Positions 26,627-34,600 of a DNA stretch of 64,000 nucleotides are shown here, piece by piece. The position numbers and the translations under genes are program-made. Every line of letters starts with the position of its first letter. The stretch's first letter is position 1. Under the pieces are notes generated by a model. The model was not told the DNA's origin. It saw nothing but the letters and a program-made list of their open reading frames with translations, and ran no database searches. The DNA is from Lentzea cavernae (GTDB lineage Bacteria; Actinomycetota; Actinomycetes; Mycobacteriales; Pseudonocardiaceae), in contig NZ_BNAR01000011.1 of the NCBI RefSeq assembly GCF_014653695.1, positions 186,001 through 250,000 of the forward strand, in the 5' to 3' direction.

Positions 26627-28049
26627 CGGCCTTCGTGTCCAGGTGATCGGCGACCAGGTCGCCCAGCAGGTCCAGCTGGGCCTCACGGGCGGCCTGGAAG
26701 CTCACCTCGCCCGGTTCGAAGTCGCGGCCCGCGCGTTCCGCGGCCCACAGCAGGAACCTGCGGCGGAACGCGTCGTTCTCCAGCAGGCCGTGCCAGTGGG
26801 TGCCGAGAACGCGGTCGGTCTGCGCGCCCTCGTCACCGATGAGCGGGTTTTCGGCGCTGCGGACGACCTGGCCGTGGTGGATCTCGTAGCCGGTGACGGG
26901 CTCGCCCCACGCGGTGCCCGACGGCGTGGCCAGCGTCTTGCGCGGCTGGAAGCGGATGTCGACGTCGAGCAGGCCGAGGCCTTCGACGGTGCCGTACCGG
27001 GACTCCACGTCGTCCTCGATGTGCTTCGCCAGCATCTGGAAGCCGCCGCAGATGCCGAGGACCGGGCCGTCGAAGCGCTGGACCGCTTGCGCCAGACCGG
27101 TGTCGCGCAGCCAGGCGAGGTCGGAGGCGGTGGCCTTGGAGCCGGGCAGCACGACCAGGTCCGCGTCGGCCAGCCGGGACGGCTCGGTCACGAACCGCAC
27201 GGACACACCGGGTTCGCACGCGAGGGCCTCGACGTCGGTGGCGTTCGAGATGCGCGGCAACCGGACCACGGCGACCCGCAGCCAGTCGCGCTTCGGCGGC
27301 AGCGGCCTGCCGATCACGCCGTCCGCGTTGTAGGACAAGGAGTCCTCAGCGTCGAGCCACAGCTCCTCGCGCCACGGCAGCACCCCGAGCACCGGCCGTC
27401 CGGTGAGGGCCTTCAGCTGGTGCAGGCCCGGTTCAAGGAGCCTCGCGTCACCGCGGAACTTGTTGACGACGAAGCCGGAGATCAACGCCTGGTCCGCCGC
27501 GTCGAGCACCGCGACCGTGCCGAAGAGGTGCGCGAACACACCGCCGCGGTCGATGTCGCCGACGACGAGCACCGGCAGGTTCGCGTGGACGGCCAGGCCC
27601 ATGTTCGCGATGTCGTTGGCGCGCAGGTTGATCTCGGCCGGCGACCCCGCGCCCTCGCAGATCACGACCTCGTGGTCGCGGCGCAGGTCGTCCAAAGTGG
27701 ACAAAACGGTGCCGAGCAGCTGCTGCTTGCGTTCGCGGTAGCTCAGCGCGGAGACCTCGCCGACGGCCTGGCCGAGCACGACGACCTGGGACGTGCGGTC
27801 GCTGCCGGGCTTGAGCAGCACGGGGTTGAACCGGACGCTGGGCTCCTTGAACGCCGCCCGCGCCTGCACGGCCTGGGCGCGCCCGATCTCGCCGCCGTCG
27901 AGTGTGACGAACGAGTTGTTCGACATGTTCTGGGCCTTGAACGGCACCACGTCGACGCCCTGGCGTGCCAGGAAGCGGCACAGGCCGGCCACCAGGACGC
28001 TCTTGCCCGCGTCCGAGGTCGTCCCACAGATCAACATCGCGCCCCGCAT
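26550..28049 (-). CDS. cobQ: Cobyric acid synthase
   Basis: From ATG 28049 the product has 499 residues and starts MRGAMLICGTTSDAGKS, the ATP-binding loop of dethiobiotin-synthetase-like amidotransferases. DIDRGGVFAHLFGTV follows, and the C-terminal class I glutamine amidotransferase half has the catalytic Cys in GICGGFQML and a His in THWHGL. It amidates adenosylcobyrinic acid a,c-diamide at four positions in cobalamin synthesis. ATGs at 28067 and 28070 are possible starts. No other cob genes are near. The divergent hydrolase starts 28 bp away. Confidence 0.95.
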   Translation of the reverse strand: MRGAMLICGTTSDAGKSVLVAGLCRFLARQGVDVVPFKAQNMSNNSFVTLDGGEIGRAQAVQARAAFKEPSVRFNPVLLKPGSDRTSQVVVLGQAVGEVSALSYRERKQQLLGTVLSTLDDLRRDHEVVICEGAGSPAEINLRANDIANMGLAVHANLPVLVVGDIDRGGVFAHLFGTVAVLDAADQALISGFVVNKFRGDARLLEPGLHQLKALTGRPVLGVLPWREELWLDAEDSLSYNADGVIGRPLPPKRDWLRVAVVRLPRISNATDVEALACEPGVSVRFVTEPSRLADADLVVLPGSKATASDLAWLRDTGLAQAVQRFDGPVLGICGGFQMLAKHIEDDVESRYGTVEGLGLLDVDIRFQPRKTLATPSGTAWGEPVTGYEIHHGQVVRSAENPLIGDEGAQTDRVLGTHWHGLLENDAFRRRFLLWAAERAGRDFEPGEVSFQAAREAQLDLLGDLVADHLDTKAVIDLLERGAPAGLPFVPPGAPATAG

Positions 28050-28077
28050 GGACGCCAATGCTGCCATCATCACCCCC

Positions 28078-28758
28078 ATGGTCTCCGTCGTGCTCATGCA
28101 CAGCCCGTTCCTCGGCCCGTCGAGCATGCGCCCGCTCGCCGACGAACTGGCCTCCGACGGGGTGGAAGTCCTGCTGGTCGACCTGCAGATGACGATCAAC
28201 GAGGCACCCGTGCACCAGCGGCTGATCGGCGCGTTCGCCGACGCCCTGGAGGACTCCGGCGTCGAGGGCCCGCTGGTGCTCGTGGGCCACAGCGGCGCGG
28301 GACCGCTGCTGCCGTGCTTCGCGGACGCGCTGGAGACCGAGGTGGCGGGCCTGGTGTTCCTCGACTCCGACCTGCCGACGCCGGGCAAGGCGTGGCGCGA
28401 GACGGTCGATCCGGCGCTGGTGAGCAAGGTCAAGGCGTCGGTGCGCGACGGCAAGCTGCCGCGCTGGGACCGCTGGTTCGACTCGGACCCGTTGAAGCTC
28501 GTGCCCGCGGGTCTGCGCGAGGAGATGCGCGACGAGGCACCCGAGGTGCCGTGGGAGTTCCTCAAGGAGCAGCGCCCGAGCGTCGAATGGTCCGGGGCGT
28601 GCGGGTACGTGCTGCTGTCTCCGGTCTACGAGGACGCGGCCGCGCGTGCGGAGGAGCTGGGCTGGCCGGTCGAGCGGCTGGAGTCGCACCACCTGGCGGC
28701 CGCGACGTCGCCTTCGGCGGTCGCGGCCGCGCTGAAGTCCGTGGTCGGCAAGCTCTGA
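28078..28758 (+). CDS. Alpha/beta hydrolase
   Basis: The 226-residue protein has an early LMHSPFLGPSSM oxyanion region, nucleophile elbow GHSGAG near residue 80, a late acid region and a near-terminal His pair (LESHHLA). These fit a small carboxylesterase-like hydrolase acting in the cytosol. It starts at ATG 28078, 28 bp from the divergent cobQ start. The substrate is not evident. Confidence 0.82.
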   Translation: MVSVVLMHSPFLGPSSMRPLADELASDGVEVLLVDLQMTINEAPVHQRLIGAFADALEDSGVEGPLVLVGHSGAGPLLPCFADALETEVAGLVFLDSDLPTPGKAWRETVDPALVSKVKASVRDGKLPRWDRWFDSDPLKLVPAGLREEMRDEAPEVPWEFLKEQRPSVEWSGACGYVLLSPVYEDAAARAEELGWPVERLESHHLAAATSPSAVAAALKSVVGKL

Positions 28759-28761
28759 CGG

Positions 28762-29763
28762 TCAGCCGCGCTGCACGACCAGGCTGCCGGTGATCACCGG
28801 CGGGCCCGCGAAGACGGTGCCGACGAGGTCCTGGACCGCCTGCCTGCCCGACGCGCCCTCGATGTGGAGGTCGAGGGCGGCCTGGTCGGTGAACGTGTCG
28901 AAGATCCCGTAGGTCTCGTCGTCGATCCTCACCGCGAAGAAGCTCGTCGTCCCCGGCTCCGCGTCGAGGACCTCCCTGGAGAACGCGAAGAACTCCTCCG
29001 CGGCGGCCTGCTTGCCGGGCAGGACCTTCAGCGTCGCCCAGATCGCGAGCTCGCTCGCGGGCTTCTCGACCACGGCCACGACCGCGAAGAAGTGCGGCCG
29101 GAACTGCGCGACGTCCTGCCAGTACACGGCCTCGTCCCGGAAACCGGGACGGCCGAGCAGGTCGCCGAAGCCCTCGAAGCTGTTCCAGGCACCGAGGTTG
29201 ATCACCTGGCCGCCGTCGAGGCTGCGGTGGAAGTTGATCCCGAGCAGACCGGGCGTGCCGATGGAGTCGGGCGCGTGCTTCCTGGCGAGCTCCAGCATCC
29301 GCTCCTGGTCCCGCGCGGCCACCGAGAAGACACCGAAGTGCGCGAGAGGGGTGTCCTGCGCCGAGAACCGGGTGAGGTCGCCGGGAGCGCTGAAGTCCAC
29401 CGCGTACGTGCGGCTGTCGACCAGTTCGAAGCCGTCGAGCTGATCGGCGACGGACCACCCGGCGGGCACCTCGACCGGCGGTTCGCCCGCGGCACGCCAC
29501 TGGCTGTACACCACGAACTCGCCGTCGAGACCGGCCAGCAGGAGCGCGGCGACGAACCCGTCACGACTGCGCAGAACTGACGGCAGCAGCTCACGGGCAC
29601 GCACGACCTCGGGGTTCTGGACGACGTCCGAGGCCCGTCCGGCCGGCCTGCGCGGCTTCGACGAGGTGCCCTGGTCCGTCGTGCCGGCGCCGGCGAAGCG
29701 CTCGATCACGGTGACGACCGGCCCGTTCGGAAGCACGGTCAGCTCGGCGGTTTCGGTGGCCAT
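28762..29763 (-). CDS. Multi-domain ABM (antibiotic biosynthesis monooxygenase-like) protein
   Basis: The 333-residue protein contains tandem dimeric alpha-beta-barrel segments: one near residues 50-125 (FVAALLLAGLDGEFVVYSQW), one near 135-230 (HFGVFSVAARDQERM ... GINFHRSLDGGQVINLGAW) and one near 235-325 (AIWATLKVLPGKQAAAEEFF ... DDETYGIFDTF). Such domains occur in quinone-forming monooxygenases and polyketide cyclases. The triple arrangement may fold as an internal oligomer. ATG 29763 follows AGGAGA. A MarR gene diverges from it and an 18-bp palindrome lies between. Confidence 0.82.
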   Translation of the reverse strand: MATETAELTVLPNGPVVTVIERFAGAGTTDQGTSSKPRRPAGRASDVVQNPEVVRARELLPSVLRSRDGFVAALLLAGLDGEFVVYSQWRAAGEPPVEVPAGWSVADQLDGFELVDSRTYAVDFSAPGDLTRFSAQDTPLAHFGVFSVAARDQERMLELARKHAPDSIGTPGLLGINFHRSLDGGQVINLGAWNSFEGFGDLLGRPGFRDEAVYWQDVAQFRPHFFAVVAVVEKPASELAIWATLKVLPGKQAAAEEFFAFSREVLDAEPGTTSFFAVRIDDETYGIFDTFTDQAALDLHIEGASGRQAVQDLVGTVFAGPPVITGSLVVQRG

Positions 29764-29812
29764 GGGGATCTCCTGTCGGTGGGCTGAGCTCTCGCCACCG
29801 ACGCTAGCTTCA

Positions 29813-29830
29813 TTTGCTCGCGCGCGCAAA
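29813..29830. promoter_or_regulatory. Candidate MarR operator palindrome
   Basis: TTTGCTCGCGCGCGCAAA is palindromic except for one base pair. It sits in the 106-bp gap between the divergent ABM-protein and MarR genes, 40 bp before the MarR start. MarR regulators commonly bind 16-20 bp palindromes here and repress both genes. Confidence 0.6.
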
Positions 29831-29869
29831 CAATTTCCCTTCCGAGGCCTCCCCCAGCAGAATGGGCGC

Positions 29870-30352
29870 ATGGCTCACACTTCGTCCGGCATTGACGGCA
29901 CCGCTGCGGAACGCGGGGCCCTGACCCTGGAGGAACAGGCGATGTGGCGCGCGCTGGGCCGGGTCGTGCAACGGCTGCCCCGCCAGCTGGACGACGCCAT
30001 GCTCCGGTCGACCGGTCTCACGATGACCGAGTTCTCCGTGCTGCACGTGCTGTACGAGGCGCAGGACCAGACCTTGCGCATGAGCGACCTCGCCACCAGC
30101 ACCGGGCTGTCCATCAGCCGGGTCAGCCGGGTGGCGCTGTCGATGGAGGGCCGGGGCTGGTGCGAGCGCCGGCGTGACGAGGAGGACGGCCGTTCGGCGC
30201 TGGCCTCACTGACCCCGGCGGGGGTGAGCGAGGTGCAGCGGGCGAAGGCGCACTACAGCGACATCGCCCGGCAGCACGTGCTCGACCGCGTGCCCCGCGA
30301 GAGCCTCCACGCCCTCGCCGAGGCGCTCACGGCCATCGCCTCCAAGCCCTGA
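29870..30352 (+). CDS. MarR-family transcriptional regulator
   Basis: The 160-residue protein has the MarR winged helix at residues about 45-120 (MTEFSVLHVLYEAQDQTLRMSDLATSTGLSISRVSRVALSME) and the D-E-E-D-G-R-S wing. It diverges from the multi-domain ABM protein gene, and an 18-bp palindrome lies between. It probably represses that gene and itself until a phenolic or aromatic ligand binds. It ends two bases before the convergent map gene. Confidence 0.93.
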   Translation: MAHTSSGIDGTAAERGALTLEEQAMWRALGRVVQRLPRQLDDAMLRSTGLTMTEFSVLHVLYEAQDQTLRMSDLATSTGLSISRVSRVALSMEGRGWCERRRDEEDGRSALASLTPAGVSEVQRAKAHYSDIARQHVLDRVPRESLHALAEALTAIASKP

Positions 30353-30354
30353 GG

Positions 30355-31212
30355 TCAGCAGACCGTGAGGATCTCCGAGCCCGTGTCGGTCACGACGATC
30401 GTGTGCTCGAACTGAGCGGTCCAGCTCTTGTCCTTCGTGGTGACGGTCCAGCCGTCGTCCCACATCTCGCCCTCGTACTCGCCGAGCGTGATCATCGGCT
30501 CGATCGTGAACGTCATGCCGGGCTCCAGCACCGTCTTCACCGACGGCTCGTCGTAGTGCAGGACGACGAGTCCGCTGTGGAACGTGCGACCGATGCCGTG
30601 GCCCGTGAAGTCGCGCACGACGCCGTAGCCGAACCGCTTCGCGTAGGCCTCGATGACGCGGCCGACGACGTTGAGCTCACGACCGGGCTTCACGGCCTTG
30701 ATGGCGCGCATCGTCGCTTCGTGCGTGCGCTCGACGAGGAGCTTGGCGTCCTCGGAGACGTTGCCCGCGAAGAACGTGGCGTTCGTGTCGCCGTGCACGC
30801 CACCGATGAACGCGGTGACGTCGATGTTGACGATGTCGCCGTCCTCGACGACCGTGCTGTCCGGGATGCCGTGGCAGATGACCTCGTTCAGCGAGGTGCA
30901 GCACGACTTCGGGAAGCCCCGGTACCCCAGGGTCGACGGGTACGCGCCGTTGTCGCACAGGAACTCGTGCGCCACCGCGTCGATCTCGTCGGTCGTGACG
31001 CCCGGCACCACGACCTTGCCGGCCTCCTGCAGCGCCTGGGCGGCGAGGCGCCCGGCGACCCGCATGGCCTCGATGACCTCCGGCGGCTGCACCCACGGGT
31101 CGGTGCTCTTCTGCGGCGCCGGCTTGTCCACGTACTCGGGACGCACGATGCGCGACGGCACCTGACGACGCGGGGATTGCACACCGGGTTGCAGCACAGC
31201 ACGAACAGCCAT
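30355..31212 (-). CDS. map: Methionine aminopeptidase, type I
   Basis: The 285-residue protein has all five metal ligands of MetAP-I in recognisable context: Asp in NIDVTAFIGGVHGD (two Asp), His in FTGHGIG, Glu in TIEPMIT and Glu in FEHTIV. The N-terminal extension of about 40 residues with VQSPRRQVPSRIVRPEYV is the linker seen in MapB-type actinobacterial enzymes. It removes initiator methionine. It stands at the downstream end of the conserved block pbp-GNAT-ispG-rip-dxr, as in Mycobacterium, but is separated from it by a tandem repeat. Confidence 0.96.
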   Translation of the reverse strand: MAVRAVLQPGVQSPRRQVPSRIVRPEYVDKPAPQKSTDPWVQPPEVIEAMRVAGRLAAQALQEAGKVVVPGVTTDEIDAVAHEFLCDNGAYPSTLGYRGFPKSCCTSLNEVICHGIPDSTVVEDGDIVNIDVTAFIGGVHGDTNATFFAGNVSEDAKLLVERTHEATMRAIKAVKPGRELNVVGRVIEAYAKRFGYGVVRDFTGHGIGRTFHSGLVVLHYDEPSVKTVLEPGMTFTIEPMITLGEYEGEMWDDGWTVTTKDKSWTAQFEHTIVVTDTGSEILTVC

Positions 31213-31396
31213 GCCCTCCAGATTAGCCTTGCGGGCGCTCCACGCCCTGAGCGTGGTCCTTGGGTGGGCGTGCGCGCACGGGTCCGCCTCGGTTCATGCG
31301 GTGGGGCACCGCCTCACGCTGACGGCACGCGACTCCGCGGCTACGTGTGCACGATCCGGCACGGCTCAGGCGTCCACCGACGCGCGCACGACCTAC

Positions 31397-31687
31397 CTCA
31401 GCCCACACGGCGGCGAGCTTCAAACCGCACGTCTACGGCCCACGCGCGCAGTCCACCTCAACCCACGCGGCGGGCATCAGCCTCACGCATACGACACGCG
31501 TCTACGCGCGCACGCCCCACCACGGCCGCACCTCACACGACCTAACTCAGCCCACACGGCGGCGAGCTTCAGACCGCACGTCTACTGCCCACGCGCGCCT
31601 CAACCCACGCGGCGGGCATCAACCTCACGCATATGACACGCGTCTACGCGCGCACGCTCCACCACGGCCACATCTCAGACGACCTCG
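31397..31687. repeat. Two tandem copies of a 149-bp unit
   Basis: A unit opening CTCAGCCCACACGGCGGCGA begins at 31397 and again at 31546. The copies agree at most positions, with a deletion of several bases in the second. A degenerate piece of the same pattern (ACGACCTAC and CGTCTACG-like words) extends upstream to about 31290. No convincing gene is present between map and the small ORF at 31688. Origin and role are unknown. Confidence 0.8.
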
Positions 31688-31819
31688 TCAGGCCTCACGC
31701 CGCCGCAACCACCGAGGCTCGTCCGGCGCCTCCCGCGGCTCCGGCAGCCGCGGCGCCGGCAGCAGGATCCCCGCCCGCACCAGGCGTTCCCGCACCGTCA
31801 GGTCCTTGGTCTTGCTCAT
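31688..31819 (-). CDS. Small basic protein of 43 residues coupled to the PBP gene
   Basis: The ATG (31817-31819) overlaps the stop of the upstream PBP gene by one base (TGATG), a usual arrangement for translational coupling. The product starts MSKTKDLTVRERLVRAGILL, then a Pro/Glu/Arg-rich tail PAPRLPEPREAPDEPRWLRR. It is soluble, very charged and has no signal peptide. I do not recognise a family. It may be a chance ORF, but the coupling and the absence of other genes before the repeat support it. Confidence 0.5.
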   Translation of the reverse strand: MSKTKDLTVRERLVRAGILLPAPRLPEPREAPDEPRWLRRREA

Positions 31820-33609
31820 CACGGCACCGCCTTCAGGAACCTCGCCGCCACATCCACGGCTGGAGTAGAAGTCTCTCCGCTGAGCACCAGGGTCGCGAAC
31901 GCGACATCGCCCCGGTAGCCCATGAACCACCCGTGTGAGTGCACGCCGTCACCGAACTGTGCGGTACCAGTCTTGCCGCGCACGTCTCCGTACGGCTGGA
32001 GTTGTGGTGCAGTGCCGTTCTCGATGACCTCGCGCATCATCGCGCGCACCGGGTCGAGCGACGCCACGGGCGGTGCGGCGGGCTGCTTGTCCGCTTTGGT
32101 CTCCTTGCCCCGCACCAGTTGCGGCACCGGCATCGAGCCCTTCGCGATGGACGCCGAGACCAGCGCCATGCCGAACGGCGAGGCCAGCACCTTGCCCTGG
32201 CCGAACGAGTCCTCGGCCCGTTCCACGACGTCGGTCGCGGGCGGCACGGAACCGGTGATCGTGGTGAGGCCCGCGATGTCGAAGTCGACGCCGAGACCCA
32301 GCGACAGCGCCGCGTCCGGCAGCAGGTTCGGCGCCATGTCGACGGCGAGCTGCGCGAAGGTGGTGTTGCAGGAGAACGCGAACGCCGAGTGCAGCGGGAT
32401 GGTGCCCTTGTCGAACTCGCTGGAGTTCGGCACGATCCGCCGGCCGTCGATGGTGGTCTTGCCGGGGCACGGGACCGGGGTGTCGGCGGTGACCTTGCCC
32501 GACTGGATCACCGCGAGCGCCGAGACGGCCTTCATCGTGGAGCCCGGCGGGAAGCGGCCCGTCAGCGCCAGGGCGCCCTGCGCGTCGGCCGGGTCGTTCT
32601 GCGCGACGGCCAGGATGTCGCCGGTCGACGGCTGGATGGCCACCAGGATCGTGGGCTCCTTGACGGGTTCCACGGCGTCCTCGGCGGCGGCCTGGACGAT
32701 CCGCGACAGCGCGGTGTTCACGGCCTTGGCGGGCTCGGGCGCCTTCGAGTGCAGTTCCTCGACCTCGGTGCCCTGCGCGTCGACCGTGCTGACGCGGAAG
32801 CCCGCGTTGCCGGCGATCTCGTTCTCCATGAGCTTGCGCACGGCGGGCAGCACCTGGGAGCCGAAGGTGCGGCTCGGTGCCAGCAACGACGTCTGCGCGC
32901 TGAACCGCACGCCGGGCAGTTCGTAGATCTTCGGCTTCACCGACTGGTAGTCGGGGTCGCGCAGCGCCGCCACCTGGTAGGCCTGGCCCTCCGGCGTCTT
33001 GGCCACGCCGTCGGTGATCGTCTGCTGGGTGATGGCCTTGTCGAACGGGTTCAGCGCGTCCGCGAGGGTCTTCGCGACCGCGGGGACGTCACCGGCCTCC
33101 TTCGCGACGAGCAGCACCGAGACGACGCGTTCGGGGGCGAGCAACGGCGTGCCGTCGCGGTCGAGCACCGGCGCCGGGTCCGGCGTGAGCTCCGTGAGTT
33201 TGATCGACTGCTGCGGGGTGAGCTTCGGGTGCACCACCGACGGTGCCCAGTGCACCTTCCACGTGTCGCCTTCCTGGCGCACGTCGAACTTCGTCGGGTA
33301 GGTCCAGTGGCGGTTCTTGCCGAGGTTCCAGTCGAGCGTGACGGACGCCTCGGACGCGAGCTCGCCGTTCTTGCGGATCTGGTCGACCTTGCTGGCCAGG
33401 CCCTCCGGCTTGAGTGCCCCGCGGAAGCGCTCCAGCGCCTCCTTGGCCTCGTTCGGGTTGTCGGTCATCCCGGCGGCGCCCTGCACGTCACCGGACGCGA
33501 GCTTCGCCAGGAAGTCGTTGGTGATCTCCGGTGCCCCCGGTTCCGACTGGAACAGCCCGCAGCCGCTCACCGCCAGCAGGACCACCGTGATCGTTGCGAG
33601 AAGGCGCAC
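31819..33609 (-). CDS. Penicillin-binding lipoprotein (class B transpeptidase, MecA_N domain)
   Basis: The 596-residue protein has a lipobox (AVSGC, Cys near 17), an NTF2-like MecA_N domain (about 25-145), a dimerisation domain and a transpeptidase domain with SxxK in PPGSTMK, SxN in FSCNTT and KTGT near the end. It is anchored outside the membrane and cross-links peptidoglycan. Its position next to the DUF4081-GNAT and ispG genes matches the mycobacterial PbpLipo locus. MecA_N-containing PBPs can be poorly beta-lactam-sensitive; that is not shown here. Confidence 0.94.
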   Translation of the reverse strand: MRLLATITVVLLAVSGCGLFQSEPGAPEITNDFLAKLASGDVQGAAGMTDNPNEAKEALERFRGALKPEGLASKVDQIRKNGELASEASVTLDWNLGKNRHWTYPTKFDVRQEGDTWKVHWAPSVVHPKLTPQQSIKLTELTPDPAPVLDRDGTPLLAPERVVSVLLVAKEAGDVPAVAKTLADALNPFDKAITQQTITDGVAKTPEGQAYQVAALRDPDYQSVKPKIYELPGVRFSAQTSLLAPSRTFGSQVLPAVRKLMENEIAGNAGFRVSTVDAQGTEVEELHSKAPEPAKAVNTALSRIVQAAAEDAVEPVKEPTILVAIQPSTGDILAVAQNDPADAQGALALTGRFPPGSTMKAVSALAVIQSGKVTADTPVPCPGKTTIDGRRIVPNSSEFDKGTIPLHSAFAFSCNTTFAQLAVDMAPNLLPDAALSLGLGVDFDIAGLTTITGSVPPATDVVERAEDSFGQGKVLASPFGMALVSASIAKGSMPVPQLVRGKETKADKQPAAPPVASLDPVRAMMREVIENGTAPQLQPYGDVRGKTGTAQFGDGVHSHGWFMGYRGDVAFATLVLSGETSTPAVDVAARFLKAVP

Positions 33610-33627
33610 TCGCGCGAGTATGCCCGT

Positions 33628-34479
33628 TCAGAAGAGGACAGTGGCGTATTGCCCGACTTGTTCGAATCCGATTCGGCGGTACGCAGCCTGCGCGACGTGG
33701 TTGTAGCCGTTGACGTAGAGGCTGGCCGTGCGGTTGAGGACCCTGGTCAGCCGGTCGGCCACCGCCGCCGTGCCCGCGGTGCCGATGCCCCCGCCGCGGC
33801 GGTCGGGACGCACCCAGACGCCCTGGATCTGGCCCACCTTGCTCGACATCGCGCCGATCTCGGCCTTGAACACGACCTCGCCGTGCTCGAACCTCGCGAA
33901 CGCCCTGCCCGCGGCGATCAGCTCCGACACCCGTGCCCGGTAGCCCGCGCCGCCGTCCTCGGCGCACGGGTCGATGCCGACCTCCTCGATGAACATCGAG
34001 ATGGCCGCGGGGAGGTAGCGGTTCAGCTCACTGGGCCGGACCTGGCGGACCGTCGGGTCCGGGGTGATCTTCGGAGCCGTCGAGATGGCCATCAGCGGCT
34101 GGTCGGCGCGCACCTCGCGAGCGGGGCCCCAGTCCGGCTGGAGCTCCTCCCAGAGCGTCAGGACCTGCTCGGCGGGACCGACGAGGCTGGAGCACATGCG
34201 GCCCCGGCGCCGCGCCCGGTCGGCGAACATGCGCATCGCCGCGGCGCTGCCCTTGAGCGGGATCAGGTTCGGGCCGGAGAAGCAGAGGCCGTCGACCTTG
34301 CCCCTGATGGGCTTGGAGTCCGAGCCCCACATCTCACCGCCCAGGCGCCACGGGTCCAGTCCGGCGACCTCGACCCGTGCGGCGACCATGCACGCGGCCA
34401 CGGGGTCGGCGTCGAACACCCCGCGCACGTCGATCAGGTCGCGTTCGTCCAGAACGCGCGCTCCGGCAAGCCTCAGCAC
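33628..34479 (-). CDS. DUF4081 domain GNAT acetyltransferase
   Basis: The 283-residue protein has an N-terminal DUF4081 part (VFDADPVAACMVAARVEVAGLD) and a C-terminal GNAT domain with the acetyl-CoA loop GVWVRPDRRGGGIGTAGTAAV (about 205-225) and LYVNGYNHVAQAAYRRIGFE. The same fusion sits between pbp and ispG in mycobacteria. The acceptor is unknown. The PBP gene follows 18 bp downstream on the same strand. Confidence 0.92.
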   Translation of the reverse strand: MLRLAGARVLDERDLIDVRGVFDADPVAACMVAARVEVAGLDPWRLGGEMWGSDSKPIRGKVDGLCFSGPNLIPLKGSAAAMRMFADRARRRGRMCSSLVGPAEQVLTLWEELQPDWGPAREVRADQPLMAISTAPKITPDPTVRQVRPSELNRYLPAAISMFIEEVGIDPCAEDGGAGYRARVSELIAAGRAFARFEHGEVVFKAEIGAMSSKVGQIQGVWVRPDRRGGGIGTAGTAAVADRLTRVLNRTASLYVNGYNHVAQAAYRRIGFEQVGQYATVLF

Positions 34480-34549
34480 GTCACCTAGCGTGCCAGATGG
34501 ACCGCGCGGATGGCATCAGCCAACAGTGCTCTGTGCCTGGACACACGGT

Positions 34550-34584
34550 GAGGGCCCCGTCTCGCGAAGTGAGACGGGGCCCTC
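34550..34584. terminator. Terminator hairpin after ispG
   Basis: GAGGGCCCCGTCTC (34550-34563) pairs perfectly over 14 bp with GAGACGGGGCCCTC (34571-34584) around GCGAAGT. It lies downstream of the minus-strand ispG and before the GNAT gene of the same strand, so it may split the block into two transcripts. Confidence 0.82.
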
Positions 34585-34600
34585 GTTCGCCTGAAGACGA

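Noticed and set aside
26643..28793. A 716-codon frame opposite cobQ
   Set aside because: CobQ motifs are complete on the minus strand; the plus frame has no domain signal and runs into another gene out of frame.
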